DNA from: Myroides sp. 1354
Lineage (GTDB): Bacteria > Bacteroidota > Bacteroidia > Flavobacteriales > Flavobacteriaceae
Direction of reading: 5' to 3'
DNA: 64,000 nucleotides
Assembly: GCF_030324495.1 (NCBI RefSeq)
Contig: NZ_JACAGN010000008.1
Location: 62,001-126,000 of the forward strand
Shown: in pieces, positions 24,447-32,377 of the stretch
How positions within the stretch are numbered: position 1 is the first letter of the stretch
Layout: the number at the start of each line of letters is the position of its first letter
Made by a program: the position numbers and the translations under genes
Notes under the pieces: model-generated
Told to the model about the DNA's origin: nothing
The model's input: the letters and a program-made list of their open reading frames with translations, nothing else
Databases searched by the model: none

Positions 24447-24761
24447 ATGAGTAAAGTTTTTATTGGAGAAGTAACTCCTGAGCAAGTGGAAATGTTTAAA
24501 CAGCAACATAAGGTTGTGCATAAATTAAAATCAGACAGTGGCGTGTATGCTATTGTTCGCAGACCAACGATGAAAGAAATCGAATACGGTCAGACGATGT
24601 TGGCACAAAATAAATTCATTTCTTATAACAAACATCTCTTTGATACTTGTTTGTTAGCACTTAATGAAGATATCCGAGAAGATGAGTATAAAGTCAATGC
24701 TTTTGCTTCTCAGATGATGATGGTTGTCGAAATTGAGCGCGTTGAGGTGGAAAAGCTTTAG
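24447..24761 (+). CDS. Tail assembly chaperone, short form
   Basis: 104-residue mostly helical protein between tube and tape-measure genes, the standard place of the tail assembly chaperone (gpG of lambda, gpE of P2). It has RRPTMKEIEYGQTMLAQNKFISYNKHLFDTCLLALNEDI and ends VEVEKL. The short form would be made in excess; a -1 frameshift near the end would make the long form. No sequence-level match to a named chaperone was recognised. Confidence 0.65.
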   Translation: MSKVFIGEVTPEQVEMFKQQHKVVHKLKSDSGVYAIVRRPTMKEIEYGQTMLAQNKFISYNKHLFDTCLLALNEDIREDEYKVNAFASQMMMVVEIERVEVEKL

Positions 24762-25003
24762 GAGAAGCACTATTTGAGCGCCGAACGACTTCTCCTACTT
24801 CTTCTGGAAAAGGAAAACAACTAACCCAGGAAGAATATTACAAGGCGTTAGACCAATGGATCAGTAGTATTCGAAAGATACATGGAGCTATTCGGTATTA
24901 TTTGAAGCTAGAACCTTATGATATGGAATTATGGGAATGGGCGCATCGATTTAGAGAGTTGGAATGGATAAGAAAAGAAGAATCAAAAGTAGGACATGGC
25001 TAA
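24746..25003 (+). CDS. Tail chaperone frameshift extension (-1 frame)
   Basis: Open from the -1-frame stop at 24743-24745 to TAA at 25001-25003 with no ATG, GTG or TTG near its beginning. Its protein-like content (GKQLTQEEYYKALDQWISSI, then AIRYYLKLEPYDMELWEWAHRFRELEWIRKEE) shows it is translated. It must therefore be entered from the upstream gene by a -1 shift between 24746 and 24758. The candidate slippery site is GGAAAAG (24749-24755), read GTG-GAA-AAG then AAA in the new frame. A 3-base spacer and a perfect 9-bp stem TAGGAGAAG (24759-24767) / CTTCTCCTA (24789-24797) follow. The extension overlaps the tape-measure start by 8 bases. Confidence 0.8.
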   Translation, partial: GGKALGEALFERRTTSPTSSGKGKQLTQEEYYKALDQWISSIRKIHGAIRYYLKLEPYDMELWEWAHRFRELEWIRKEESKVGHG

Positions 25004-26918
25004 TTTATCAGAATATATAGAAGAAGTAAGAGAGAATACATTTAGTGGAATGCAACGATTGGGAGCAAATCAACTGAATAGTACAAATGCAAATGGGGAT
25101 GATTCGATACAAGAATCACAGCAATTGCGCCAGAAAGGAGCGACACTTAATGTACTAAAGGAGCGCCAGGGTAAACTTAAAAATGAACGTGCATTAGTCA
25201 ATTCCAAGGATTTAACGACTCTTCGTGCCTATAACGATGAAGTAAATGCTTTGGAAAAACAAATAAGTAAGCTTGAAAATATTACCTCGGAAAATAAATT
25301 GGGCGCCTGGTTTAAAAAAACATTCAACGAATCTTCCTTTGGAAAAATGCTCAATAATCCGTTGTTATTGCTTCAAAAAACACTCAGTGCAGGAATGGAA
25401 AATGATTCCCATAAGGTCAGTTTCGAAGTCCTACTTCATTCGGAGAAAGCAGCAAAAAAATTGATGCAAGATCTCAGTGGAATCAAAATGGATCAAGGCG
25501 CTTTGTCAGGTGCAGCTGAGGGCATGTTGAGACAGGGAGTAGATCAAAAAGACGTCACTCCTTTATTAAGTTCAATGGGAGATATTTCAGGAGGAGATGG
25601 GGAATCTTTGGGGCGTTTAGCCGCTGCTTACACCCAAGTGAATAATGAGGGGAAACTATTAAGTGGGACATTAAATCAACTCATTGGCGCTGGTTTTAAT
25701 CCTTTGTTGCAAATGTCTCAATCTACTGGAAAATCTATGGAAGAGCTAAAAGCAGAAATGGATCAAGGGTTGATTTCTACTGATAGGTTGAAGCAGGCGT
25801 TTTTTGACGCAACAGGAGAAGGAGGACAATTTCATAATATGCTTGAAAAGCAGGCCGATACATTAGGAGGTAAATGGGAGGATTTTATGCGTAAAATAAA
25901 TGGAGGCTTGATTCAAATGTATGAAGTAATTGGGCCAGTCGTAGAAAAACTGATCGAATTTGGAGGTTGGGCATTTGATGCGGTAGCAAATGGTTTAGAA
26001 TGGCTTGTAAATAAAATCGAAGAAGGAAATCCTTTGGTATTGGGTTTTGCCTTAGCAGTAGGTGCCGTTATGTTAGCTCTTGCGGTTATGAAAACGGGAA
26101 TGTTCTTGGCAGCTATAGGGCAAGCTGCTCTAACTACGGTAACGAATTTATCTAGTTTAGCTTGGTGGAAATTGAATGCAGCTATGTTAGCTAATCCCAT
26201 TACCTTGTTTATAGCGGCTTTCATCTTTGTAATTAGTTTAGTAGCATCCGCTATTTATTACTTCGATACTTGGGGTTCTACGATATTAACTATGCTGGGA
26301 CCCGTGGGAACTTTGATTAATGCTATTGTTCTAATAGGTAGACATTGGGATAGTATTACAGAAGCGTTTAAAAGTGATGGAATACTCGGAGGATTTAAGC
26401 GAATAGGACAAGTGTTATTAGATACGCTTTTGCATCCGATACAACGCGTCCTAGGATGGATAGGAGAATTAACAGATTGGGATTGGGCAAAGAATGCAGG
26501 TAAAGAAGTAGAGGAACTAAGAAAGAAATGGGATTTAGTAACTCCTGAAGAAACGGAGGAAAAGGCGGGGATGTTGAATGATATCAAATCAAAAATGGGT
26601 TTCGGTGATAACGCTCTACTAAAAGAAATCACAGATCAACAGACTTCTGGTATTGCCGATACTAAAGGAATACTTGGTAAACAGCAAATAGATACGTCGA
26701 TTAACACCAATCAAGGAGCTCAAAACAACTCAAACGCAGCAGCAACCACTGCAAATGGAGGAACAAAACACAACTATATTACCATTAGTTTAAATGATTT
26801 AATAGGAGTTGTCAATATTAACAAAGCTGGATTCCAAGAATCAGTAGAAGACATGGAAGGAGAAGTAACCGATGCTTTACTTCGTCTATTGGGATCCGCT
26901 GTAAATGCAGGAAATTAA
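24996..26918 (+). CDS. Tail tape measure protein
   Basis: 640-residue tape measure. A coiled-coil N-terminus (about 45-100) leads to a tape-measure-type domain (about 140-310). This holds ALSGAAEGMLRQGVDQKDVTPLLSSMGDISGG, LNQLIGAGFNPLLQMSQSTGKSMEELKAEM and FHNMLEKQADTLGGKWEDFMRKI. Several hydrophobic segments follow (about 347-375, 405-430, 440-455). Tape measure length sets tail length; at roughly 0.15 nm per residue this would give a tail near 95 nm. The estimate uses the general rule, not a measurement. The product is short for a phage but normal for tailocins. Confidence 0.85.
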   Translation: MANLSEYIEEVRENTFSGMQRLGANQLNSTNANGDDSIQESQQLRQKGATLNVLKERQGKLKNERALVNSKDLTTLRAYNDEVNALEKQISKLENITSENKLGAWFKKTFNESSFGKMLNNPLLLLQKTLSAGMENDSHKVSFEVLLHSEKAAKKLMQDLSGIKMDQGALSGAAEGMLRQGVDQKDVTPLLSSMGDISGGDGESLGRLAAAYTQVNNEGKLLSGTLNQLIGAGFNPLLQMSQSTGKSMEELKAEMDQGLISTDRLKQAFFDATGEGGQFHNMLEKQADTLGGKWEDFMRKINGGLIQMYEVIGPVVEKLIEFGGWAFDAVANGLEWLVNKIEEGNPLVLGFALAVGAVMLALAVMKTGMFLAAIGQAALTTVTNLSSLAWWKLNAAMLANPITLFIAAFIFVISLVASAIYYFDTWGSTILTMLGPVGTLINAIVLIGRHWDSITEAFKSDGILGGFKRIGQVLLDTLLHPIQRVLGWIGELTDWDWAKNAGKEVEELRKKWDLVTPEETEEKAGMLNDIKSKMGFGDNALLKEITDQQTSGIADTKGILGKQQIDTSINTNQGAQNNSNAAATTANGGTKHNYITISLNDLIGVVNINKAGFQESVEDMEGEVTDALLRLLGSAVNAGN

Positions 26919-26919
26919 G

Positions 26920-27516
26920 ATGAATGATATGATATTGAGCTCGTTAATGGGAGGTAAGATTATTAAAAAAGCACCTCCTTTTATAGCGCTAGAAAAAGCT
27001 TTAGGTATTTCGGTAGTCTCTCATAATTCAGACCCCTCTTGGAATAATGTAAATAGTCGAGTTGCTAAAGAACAACAGTTTTTTCCATTGACTTTGTCTG
27101 TAGATGGAGGAACCGCTTTTACATTACCCTACGAACCTTTAATCAGTATTGAGGGAAAAAATAGTATAGTAAAACGCTCGGTGCTCAAGTATAACGAACA
27201 ATTTTCTGGAAGTACATATGGTACAGTGAAAGAACGTTGGAGCACAGATGATTATAAAATTTCAATTACAGGTGTTTTACTAGGGGAAAATGAAAGGGGA
27301 ACTTATGATCAAGCCTTTCCTCGGGAAGACTTCGAATCGTTAAAGTATTATTTGTTGCAAGGCAAGGAAATTGCTGTTACTTCCCCGATTTTTGAAATCA
27401 TGGGTATTCATTATATCGCTATAGAAGATTTTAGCTTTCCCTTCGTAAAAGGTGAAAATGTGTTGGCTTATGAAATAAAAGCCTTATCTGATGTACCACT
27501 ACAATTATTTGAATAA
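26920..27516 (+). CDS. DUF6046-type tail protein
   Basis: 198-residue protein I recognise as the DUF6046 type found after tape measure genes in Bacteroidetes tails. FPLTLSVDGGTAFTLPYEPLISIEGKNSIVKRSVLKYNEQFSGSTYGTVKERWSTDDYKISITGVLLG and the end ENVLAYEIKALSDVPLQLFE are beta-rich. An earlier in-frame ATG at 26905 overlaps the tape measure; 26920 lies 1 base after that stop and is preferred. Probable role is the tail-tube-to-baseplate joint, inferred from position. Confidence 0.75.
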   Translation: MNDMILSSLMGGKIIKKAPPFIALEKALGISVVSHNSDPSWNNVNSRVAKEQQFFPLTLSVDGGTAFTLPYEPLISIEGKNSIVKRSVLKYNEQFSGSTYGTVKERWSTDDYKISITGVLLGENERGTYDQAFPREDFESLKYYLLQGKEIAVTSPIFEIMGIHYIAIEDFSFPFVKGENVLAYEIKALSDVPLQLFE

Positions 27517-27520
27517 TAAG

Positions 27521-28492
27521 ATGGTTACCATGTGTTATCAAGTCAGTTTTAAAACTGAGGAAGAAAAGACTTATAACCTCAATCTCTTGCATGCAGTAGA
27601 AATTGAGAAGTCTGTGGAAAAATTAGCGGCTACTTGTACCATTACCTTACCTCTTTTTCGCTATAACAATCCCTTGTTTGTCCATGAGGATATTAAACGC
27701 GGAACGGAAGTAACGGTCTGCTTGGGGTATGATAATCAGTTGGAAGAAGAGTTTAGGGGCTATGTAACTAAGATTGTGTACAACAATAGTTCCATTGTAA
27801 TTGAATGTGAAGATGCATTATTCTTGTTTAGAAAGAGTTTGCAAAATGAACAACTCCAGGAAATTACGTTGAAAGATCTACTTATTCATATCAGTAAACA
27901 AATAGATCCTACCTATACAATAGATTGTGATTACGAATTTACTTATGAAACCTATACCCTAAACAATAAGACAGGATACGATATTTTGAAGGAGATTCAA
28001 GATAACCTCACTGCGAATGTTTGGTTTAATACAAAGGAGAAAATGCTACATGTTCACTTGCTTTACACCGATAAATTGGGAAAAGTAAAATACTCTGCAC
28101 ATCAAAATATAGAATCTTCTACTTTGGAATACACTACAGGAGAAGATAGAAAAGTAGAGGTTATTGTGGAAATTATGGAGGCTAATGGAAAAGCGAAACA
28201 AATCAAAGTAGGAGAGCATGGAGGAGAGCAGTTTTCGCTAAAAATTGGAAATGCAAAAGGGAAGGATATTCAAAAATTAGCCAAGTCCATTTATGAAAAA
28301 AAGAAAGCAGATCGCTTAAACGGATCCTTGACAAGTTGGTTGGTTCCTTTTGTGTCTCCTGGGTTTACCGTAGAAATTATTGATCAAGAATATCCAGAAC
28401 GAAGGGGATCCTACTATGTTGCAAGTGTAAAAACTAGCTTTAGTGATGCTGGGGGAGTGAGAACGATTGAACCTGGAATAAAATTAGGATAG
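27521..28492 (+). CDS. Baseplate hub protein, gpD / gp27-like
   Basis: 323-residue hub-type protein. The N-terminal half (VEKLAATCTITLPLFRYNNPLF, RGTEVTVCLGYDNQLEEEFRGYVTKIVYNNSSIVIECED) is the first hub barrel, followed by KDLLIHISKQIDPTYTIDCDYEF and a second barrel. It ends RRGSYYVASVKTSFSDAGGVRTIEPGIKLG, as in late-control-gene-D proteins. ATG 27521 lies 4 bases after the previous stop; an ATG at 27491 would overlap. The hub carries the central spike. Confidence 0.78.
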   Translation: MVTMCYQVSFKTEEEKTYNLNLLHAVEIEKSVEKLAATCTITLPLFRYNNPLFVHEDIKRGTEVTVCLGYDNQLEEEFRGYVTKIVYNNSSIVIECEDALFLFRKSLQNEQLQEITLKDLLIHISKQIDPTYTIDCDYEFTYETYTLNNKTGYDILKEIQDNLTANVWFNTKEKMLHVHLLYTDKLGKVKYSAHQNIESSTLEYTTGEDRKVEVIVEIMEANGKAKQIKVGEHGGEQFSLKIGNAKGKDIQKLAKSIYEKKKADRLNGSLTSWLVPFVSPGFTVEIIDQEYPERRGSYYVASVKTSFSDAGGVRTIEPGIKLG

Positions 28493-28984
28493 ATGAGTGC
28501 AAAAAATGTAAGACAATTCATCCAACAGATTGTTGGAGATATGTGGAACCTCCCATTTACAGCAAAAGTTACGCAAATAAAAGGAGAGACCTGCTCCATT
28601 CAACTCGCTAGTGGATTGGAATTGAATGGCGTCAGGCTCAAGGCAACTCAAACAGGAGAGGAACAAAAAATATTGCTTACGCCTCGAATTGGCAGTGATG
28701 TAATTGTTTTCTCTCAAAGTGGGGACCTAAACAATTTATTTGTTGTGCAAATCAATGAAGTAGATAAAATTGAACTTGTAAATGAGGCAATGCAAATTAC
28801 CTTAGAAGATAAGGTGAGTATCGTAGTGGATGGCGTGGATCTCGGACAAACGTTGGCCAATCTATGTGAGGCGATCAAAACGCTGACTGTTAGTACGGGA
28901 ACCGGTCCTTCCGGAACGCCCCTACCACCAACGCAACAAAAAATCCAACAGTTAGAACGCGATTTAAAAACATTGTTTAACTAA
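28493..28984 (+). CDS. Baseplate spike protein, gpV-like
   Basis: 163 residues. An OB-like start (AKVTQIKGETCSIQLASGLELNGVRLKA, LLTPRIGSDVIVFSQSGDLNNLFVVQI) is followed by short beta repeats (IELVNEAMQITLEDKVSIVVDG) and a helical tail. This fits the central puncturing spike or its adaptor. It begins directly at the hub stop. It has no apparent peptidoglycan hydrolase domain. Confidence 0.7.
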   Translation: MSAKNVRQFIQQIVGDMWNLPFTAKVTQIKGETCSIQLASGLELNGVRLKATQTGEEQKILLTPRIGSDVIVFSQSGDLNNLFVVQINEVDKIELVNEAMQITLEDKVSIVVDGVDLGQTLANLCEAIKTLTVSTGTGPSGTPLPPTQQKIQQLERDLKTLFN

Positions 28985-29000
28985 TGTAAAAGGATAAAGT

Positions 29001-29210
29001 ATGGCTTTAGATAAGAGTAAACTAGAAACGGGAATCAGGCAATTGCTTGAAGATATGATGAAAAGAGAAGAAAACTCTTTTGACGAATTTGCGAACCGCT
29101 TGGCGACGGTGATTGATACATATGTCAAAGAAGGAGAAATCGAGTATTTAGGCGGATTGGCAAATTCGGGTGGTGCAGTAACAGGAACTATACAAGGAAC
29201 TATAAAATGA
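29001..29210 (+). CDS. Small tail-cluster protein, unknown
   Basis: 69 residues; a helical first half (KSKLETGIRQLLEDMMKREENSFDEFANRLATVID) and a glycine-rich end (GGLANSGGAVTGTIQGTIK). Its stop overlaps the next start by 4 bases. No recognised family; likely a minor baseplate part because of its place between spike and gp25-like genes. Confidence 0.6.
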   Translation: MALDKSKLETGIRQLLEDMMKREENSFDEFANRLATVIDTYVKEGEIEYLGGLANSGGAVTGTIQGTIK

Positions 29211-29551
29211 GTAAAAATATTGGAATACAGATTCAGGGAGATAAGGAACATCCTGCTTTCATGGACTTGCACGTTGAGGTGCAACGAGATCAACAAGGCC
29301 TCATTATACAAGGAATCGTCGTGAATGATATCGTGGAGCAAAATAAATCCTTGCTTTTGATTACACATCCAGGCGAGTGGAAAATGAATCCAACCTTGGG
29401 TGTCGGATTGAGTAATATGCTCTTGGATCACGATTACCTCGCGTGGAGACATCGCATACGCGAACAGTTTGCCCTAGATGAGTTGGTCGTTTATCGCTTG
29501 GACTTATTCCCTAATAAACCCTTTGTCATTGATGCAAACTATAAAAAATAA
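29207..29551 (+). CDS. Baseplate wedge protein, gp25 / gpW-like
   Basis: 114 residues. The segment SLLLITHPGEWKMNPTLGVGLSNMLLDHDYLAWRHRIREQFALDELVVYRLDL has the gp25-like pattern of a turn with PG, a conserved P-x-G-G/V-L and a final amphipathic helix-strand. gp25-like proteins start sheath polymerisation at the baseplate. Confidence 0.7.
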   Translation: MSKNIGIQIQGDKEHPAFMDLHVEVQRDQQGLIIQGIVVNDIVEQNKSLLLITHPGEWKMNPTLGVGLSNMLLDHDYLAWRHRIREQFALDELVVYRLDLFPNKPFVIDANYKK

Positions 29552-29810
29552 CCAATCACTATTTGATTTCGCCCTACAAACCTATGGTAATGTATGTGCC
29601 GTATTCGATATTGCTTTAACCAATAATAGTTGTTGTACCGATCTTTTTGAAGTAGGTACGATGCTCGAACTACCCAAAAGTGAATACACTGCAAAAGGTG
29701 TTTTGGAGTACTACCACAGAGAGCATATTGAATTGGCAACAGTAGATGGTGAAAATGATGAAATCCCTTTAGAGGAATTCCTTTTGAAAGGGATAACTCC
29801 AGTACTATAA
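29532..29810 (+). CDS. gpX / LysM-like tail protein
   Basis: 92 residues starting MQTIKNNQSLFDFALQTYGN with VCAVFDIALTNNSCCTDLFEVGTMLELPKS, the LysM-like pattern of gpX tail proteins, which bind the tail hub. It starts inside the gp25-like gene, overlapping by 20 bases. An in-frame ATG further upstream exists but gives a non-family start. Confidence 0.68.
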   Translation: MQTIKNNQSLFDFALQTYGNVCAVFDIALTNNSCCTDLFEVGTMLELPKSEYTAKGVLEYYHREHIELATVDGENDEIPLEEFLLKGITPVL

Positions 29811-29820
29811 TACAATAAAT

Positions 29821-30708
29821 ATGGCTAGAGAAATAAGAGAAATAAAAAAGCAGATGACCGATCATTATATCGCAAATGCTGCTGTTAGTAAAACATACAA
29901 CTTAGATCCAGTAAAAACTTTTGAACAGCAATTTAGCAAGGTTTCTATTGAGAATATGTTGTTTGATACCCTTGCATTTGCAATTTGGTTGTTTGAGAAG
30001 TTGTTGGATCAAAATAAAGTGGATATCAATGAGGAAATTGCCAAATCGCGTATTCACAATCAAAAATGGTATAGAGAAAAAGCGCTGGACTTTATGTTTG
30101 GTCGATCATTAACAGAATCAGATCGTTACGATACAACGGATTTAACCGAAAAGGAAATTCAGGAAGCGAAAATTATTGCCAATGCTGCTCCAGTTAAAAT
30201 GCAAGGGTATTTGAGAATGAAAGTGGTTAAGCGCAAAGGTGAGGAATTACACCCTTTATCGCCTGCAGAATTAAAAGCATTTGAAAGTTATATGAATAGA
30301 GTAACGGATGCAGGAACCTACGTGGTTCCAACAACGAATGCTGCGGATGATTTGAAACTGCATTTAGATGTGTATTACAATGAAATGATTTTGGCTCAAG
30401 ATGGATCTCGTTTGGATGGAACAGTTCAAAAACCCGTGATAGACGTAATGAATAGTTATTTGAAGAGTTTGCGTTTTAATGGGGCTTTTGTAGAAACTAA
30501 ATTGATGGATGAGATTCAGAAAATAGAAGGAGTTTCTATGGTTAAAATCGTAGGAGCTTGGTCTAAGTATGGTTTTTATGGCTATGAATCAACAGAAAAT
30601 CCCAATGTAGGGCTTATTAATGAGGTGAGAATTGCGGATGCGGGTTATATGAAACTCGATGAAACCAATACAGTAGTGAATTACAAAGCTTTTATGGATT
30701 ATGAATAA
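29821..30708 (+). CDS. Baseplate wedge protein, gpJ / gp47-like
   Basis: 295 residues. The N-terminal REIKKQMTDHYIANAAVSKTYNL, a long middle, and the end KIEGVSMVKIVGAWSKYGFYGYESTENPNVGLINEVRIADAGYMKLDETNTVVNYKAF correspond to the baseplate J type in Bacteroidetes tails. Databases sometimes mis-name such proteins nucleotidyltransferase. It would form the ring of wedges around the hub. It overlaps the next gene by 8 bases. Confidence 0.75.
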   Translation: MAREIREIKKQMTDHYIANAAVSKTYNLDPVKTFEQQFSKVSIENMLFDTLAFAIWLFEKLLDQNKVDINEEIAKSRIHNQKWYREKALDFMFGRSLTESDRYDTTDLTEKEIQEAKIIANAAPVKMQGYLRMKVVKRKGEELHPLSPAELKAFESYMNRVTDAGTYVVPTTNAADDLKLHLDVYYNEMILAQDGSRLDGTVQKPVIDVMNSYLKSLRFNGAFVETKLMDEIQKIEGVSMVKIVGAWSKYGFYGYESTENPNVGLINEVRIADAGYMKLDETNTVVNYKAFMDYE

Positions 30709-31183
30709 TGTTTTTTATCTCAATTGGAATCGATTAACCACTTTCTTTATTCCCAAAGTCTTGCGAAAAACATTGATACTAACCTTTATCAATAGTGCTG
30801 TTTTACCTTTAAAAGCCAATCATATCGCATTTCTAAGTTTTAAAAAGAATACAGAATACATTTTAAAACACAATGGACAAGTTGTTTATCTACAAAAAAT
30901 GCTCAATGATAAATTCGATAAGAATGAAAGACGGATAAAAGTAGACAATGTAAAACCAATTATACCGCTTAGGTTGTATTATGTGGAAGATGCTAAACCG
31001 TTGTTTTCCTATCATATTGAAGAGGGAAAATCGAAGCATTTTTTTAGAAGTGGACATTATTACAATGAATTTGATTTTATCGTATCAATTCCCAATGATC
31101 TAATTGAATCTGAATCTCAGATGCAAGCACAAATCAATTACTATAAACTGTTTTCAAAAAACTATAAAATTGTAACACAATGA
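30701..31183 (+). CDS. Tail cluster protein, possible gpI equivalent
   Basis: 160 residues with alternating strands and short helices (FINSAVLPLKANHIAFLSFKKNTEYILKHNGQVVYLQKML). No named family recognised. Its place right after the gpJ-like gene and before fibre genes suggests the protein that joins fibres to the baseplate. Overlaps neighbours by 8 and 4 bases. Confidence 0.6.
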   Translation: MNNVFYLNWNRLTTFFIPKVLRKTLILTFINSAVLPLKANHIAFLSFKKNTEYILKHNGQVVYLQKMLNDKFDKNERRIKVDNVKPIIPLRLYYVEDAKPLFSYHIEEGKSKHFFRSGHYYNEFDFIVSIPNDLIESESQMQAQINYYKLFSKNYKIVTQ

Positions 31184-31860
31184 AAAAATTAATATTCTCA
31201 GGTACTGGGTATCCTGTATCCATAAAAACACTGGAATACCTTCAAGATAATACCCTGAATACGGTTGCAGCCTTTACTAAATCAAAAGTAAATTACGAGG
31301 TAATTTGGGGGATGAATCTCAATCTAACAAAGACTCGTATCAGTGATGGAGCGTTTGTTTATAATGGAGAAATCATCCCTTTTACAGGAGGTGTATTAGG
31401 TATAGATCCTACTATAACAATTAATGAGTGGATTGACAGTGATACCTTTAATACTAATCCCAATTCCTTAACAGCGGTTGAAACATTACCGGCTTATAGT
31501 AGTAAGGTAGGGAGTATAGGAACAGGAGGGATTCATACATTTTCAGTCGCTTCATTGAAGCGATATAAACAACAAGTCGTTATAGATTCTGGGGTAGTTA
31601 TTCGAACCGAACCAGATGTATGGAAAGGCGTGTTTGATGGAATAATTCATTGTGATCATAAACCGTTAACGGAGGATGAATTGGCGAATACAATGATTAT
31701 TTACACTTTGACGAGACACAACCAAAATACATCCTATTTAAATGGAGCTAGCCATAATTTGCTCCATCGTTTTTCTGATCATTTTCTTATTAGTGTAAGT
31801 ATGGCATTAAGTCCTGGGGAATCACCAATGGTACAATGGCAAATAGTAAGATTAAAGTAA
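31180..31860 (+). CDS. Fibre or baseplate-associated protein, unknown
   Basis: 226 residues. An N-terminal strand-rich part with ISDGAFVYNGEIIPFTGGVLG, a motif often seen near the attachment end of Bacteroidetes tail fibres, is followed by a serine/glycine-rich middle (VGSIGTGGIHTFSVASLKRY). The C-terminal part is beta-rich with HRFSDHFLISVSMALSPGESPMVQWQIVRL. Function inferred from place only. Confidence 0.55.
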   Translation: MKKLIFSGTGYPVSIKTLEYLQDNTLNTVAAFTKSKVNYEVIWGMNLNLTKTRISDGAFVYNGEIIPFTGGVLGIDPTITINEWIDSDTFNTNPNSLTAVETLPAYSSKVGSIGTGGIHTFSVASLKRYKQQVVIDSGVVIRTEPDVWKGVFDGIIHCDHKPLTEDELANTMIIYTLTRHNQNTSYLNGASHNLLHRFSDHFLISVSMALSPGESPMVQWQIVRLK

Positions 31861-31861
31861 G

Positions 31862-32377
31862 ATGAAAAAGCTGAATATAGAGGAGAAATTTGATAATGAA
31901 GTAAAACAAAGACTGATTGATAGTCAGTTTATAGCTTCAGAAGAGACGATTGGTGCGGAAGAGTTTAATGACTTGGTCGCTAAGACAAATGAACTTGTGG
32001 AGAGGATGAACAAGCAGAAATCAGTACCTCAAGAAATTGAGGAAATTATCGGAACAGATGCTCTTCACTTATTCATTGATAGTTCAGCAGGAGAAAGCAT
32101 AACGGCAGATTATATGCAAACGACACTAACAGCAACAGTAGAACGATATTTTAACGATTATAGTGATGAGGTGGTGTCTTGGCAGTGGTTTCGAGAATCA
32201 GGAGATTCAGTCGAAGACCGCGATTCCGATGCTATTTGGAGTCAGGGAAAAACAGAGCGAATGATTCATCTAACAGAAGAGGATTTTACAGGGAACATTC
32301 ACCTCAGACCCATCGTATTTGTCTGTCAAGCGATGGTGCACAATCAACGTTTAATTGTTCAAACAAAGATAGGATAA
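31862..32377 (+). CDS. Tail fibre module protein with Ig-like segment
   Basis: 171 residues: a helical first third (LNIEEKFDNEVKQRLIDSQF ... LVERMNKQ) then a beta domain. The latter has TTLTATVERYFNDYSDEVVSWQWFRESGDSV and FTGNIHLRPIVFVCQA, the spacing and W-x-W/F core expected of an Ig-like fold. Its stop overlaps the next start. Likely an adaptor of the tail appendage. Confidence 0.55.
   Translation: MKKLNIEEKFDNEVKQRLIDSQFIASEETIGAEEFNDLVAKTNELVERMNKQKSVPQEIEEIIGTDALHLFIDSSAGESITADYMQTTLTATVERYFNDYSDEVVSWQWFRESGDSVEDRDSDAIWSQGKTERMIHLTEEDFTGNIHLRPIVFVCQAMVHNQRLIVQTKIG

Noticed and set aside
24447..25003. Sequencing error joining the chaperone and its downstream frame into one gene
   Set aside because: A slippery sequence, the nearby stem-loop, the place before the tape measure gene and the known behaviour of this gene class all favour a programmed shift. 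An error cannot be fully excluded without reads.
32179..32376. Longer upstream start for the large fibre gene
   Set aside because: The extra 66 residues would overlap the preceding gene in another frame and are Arg/Ser-rich without likeness to a protein; ATG 32377 overlaps the previous stop as in the rest of the operon.
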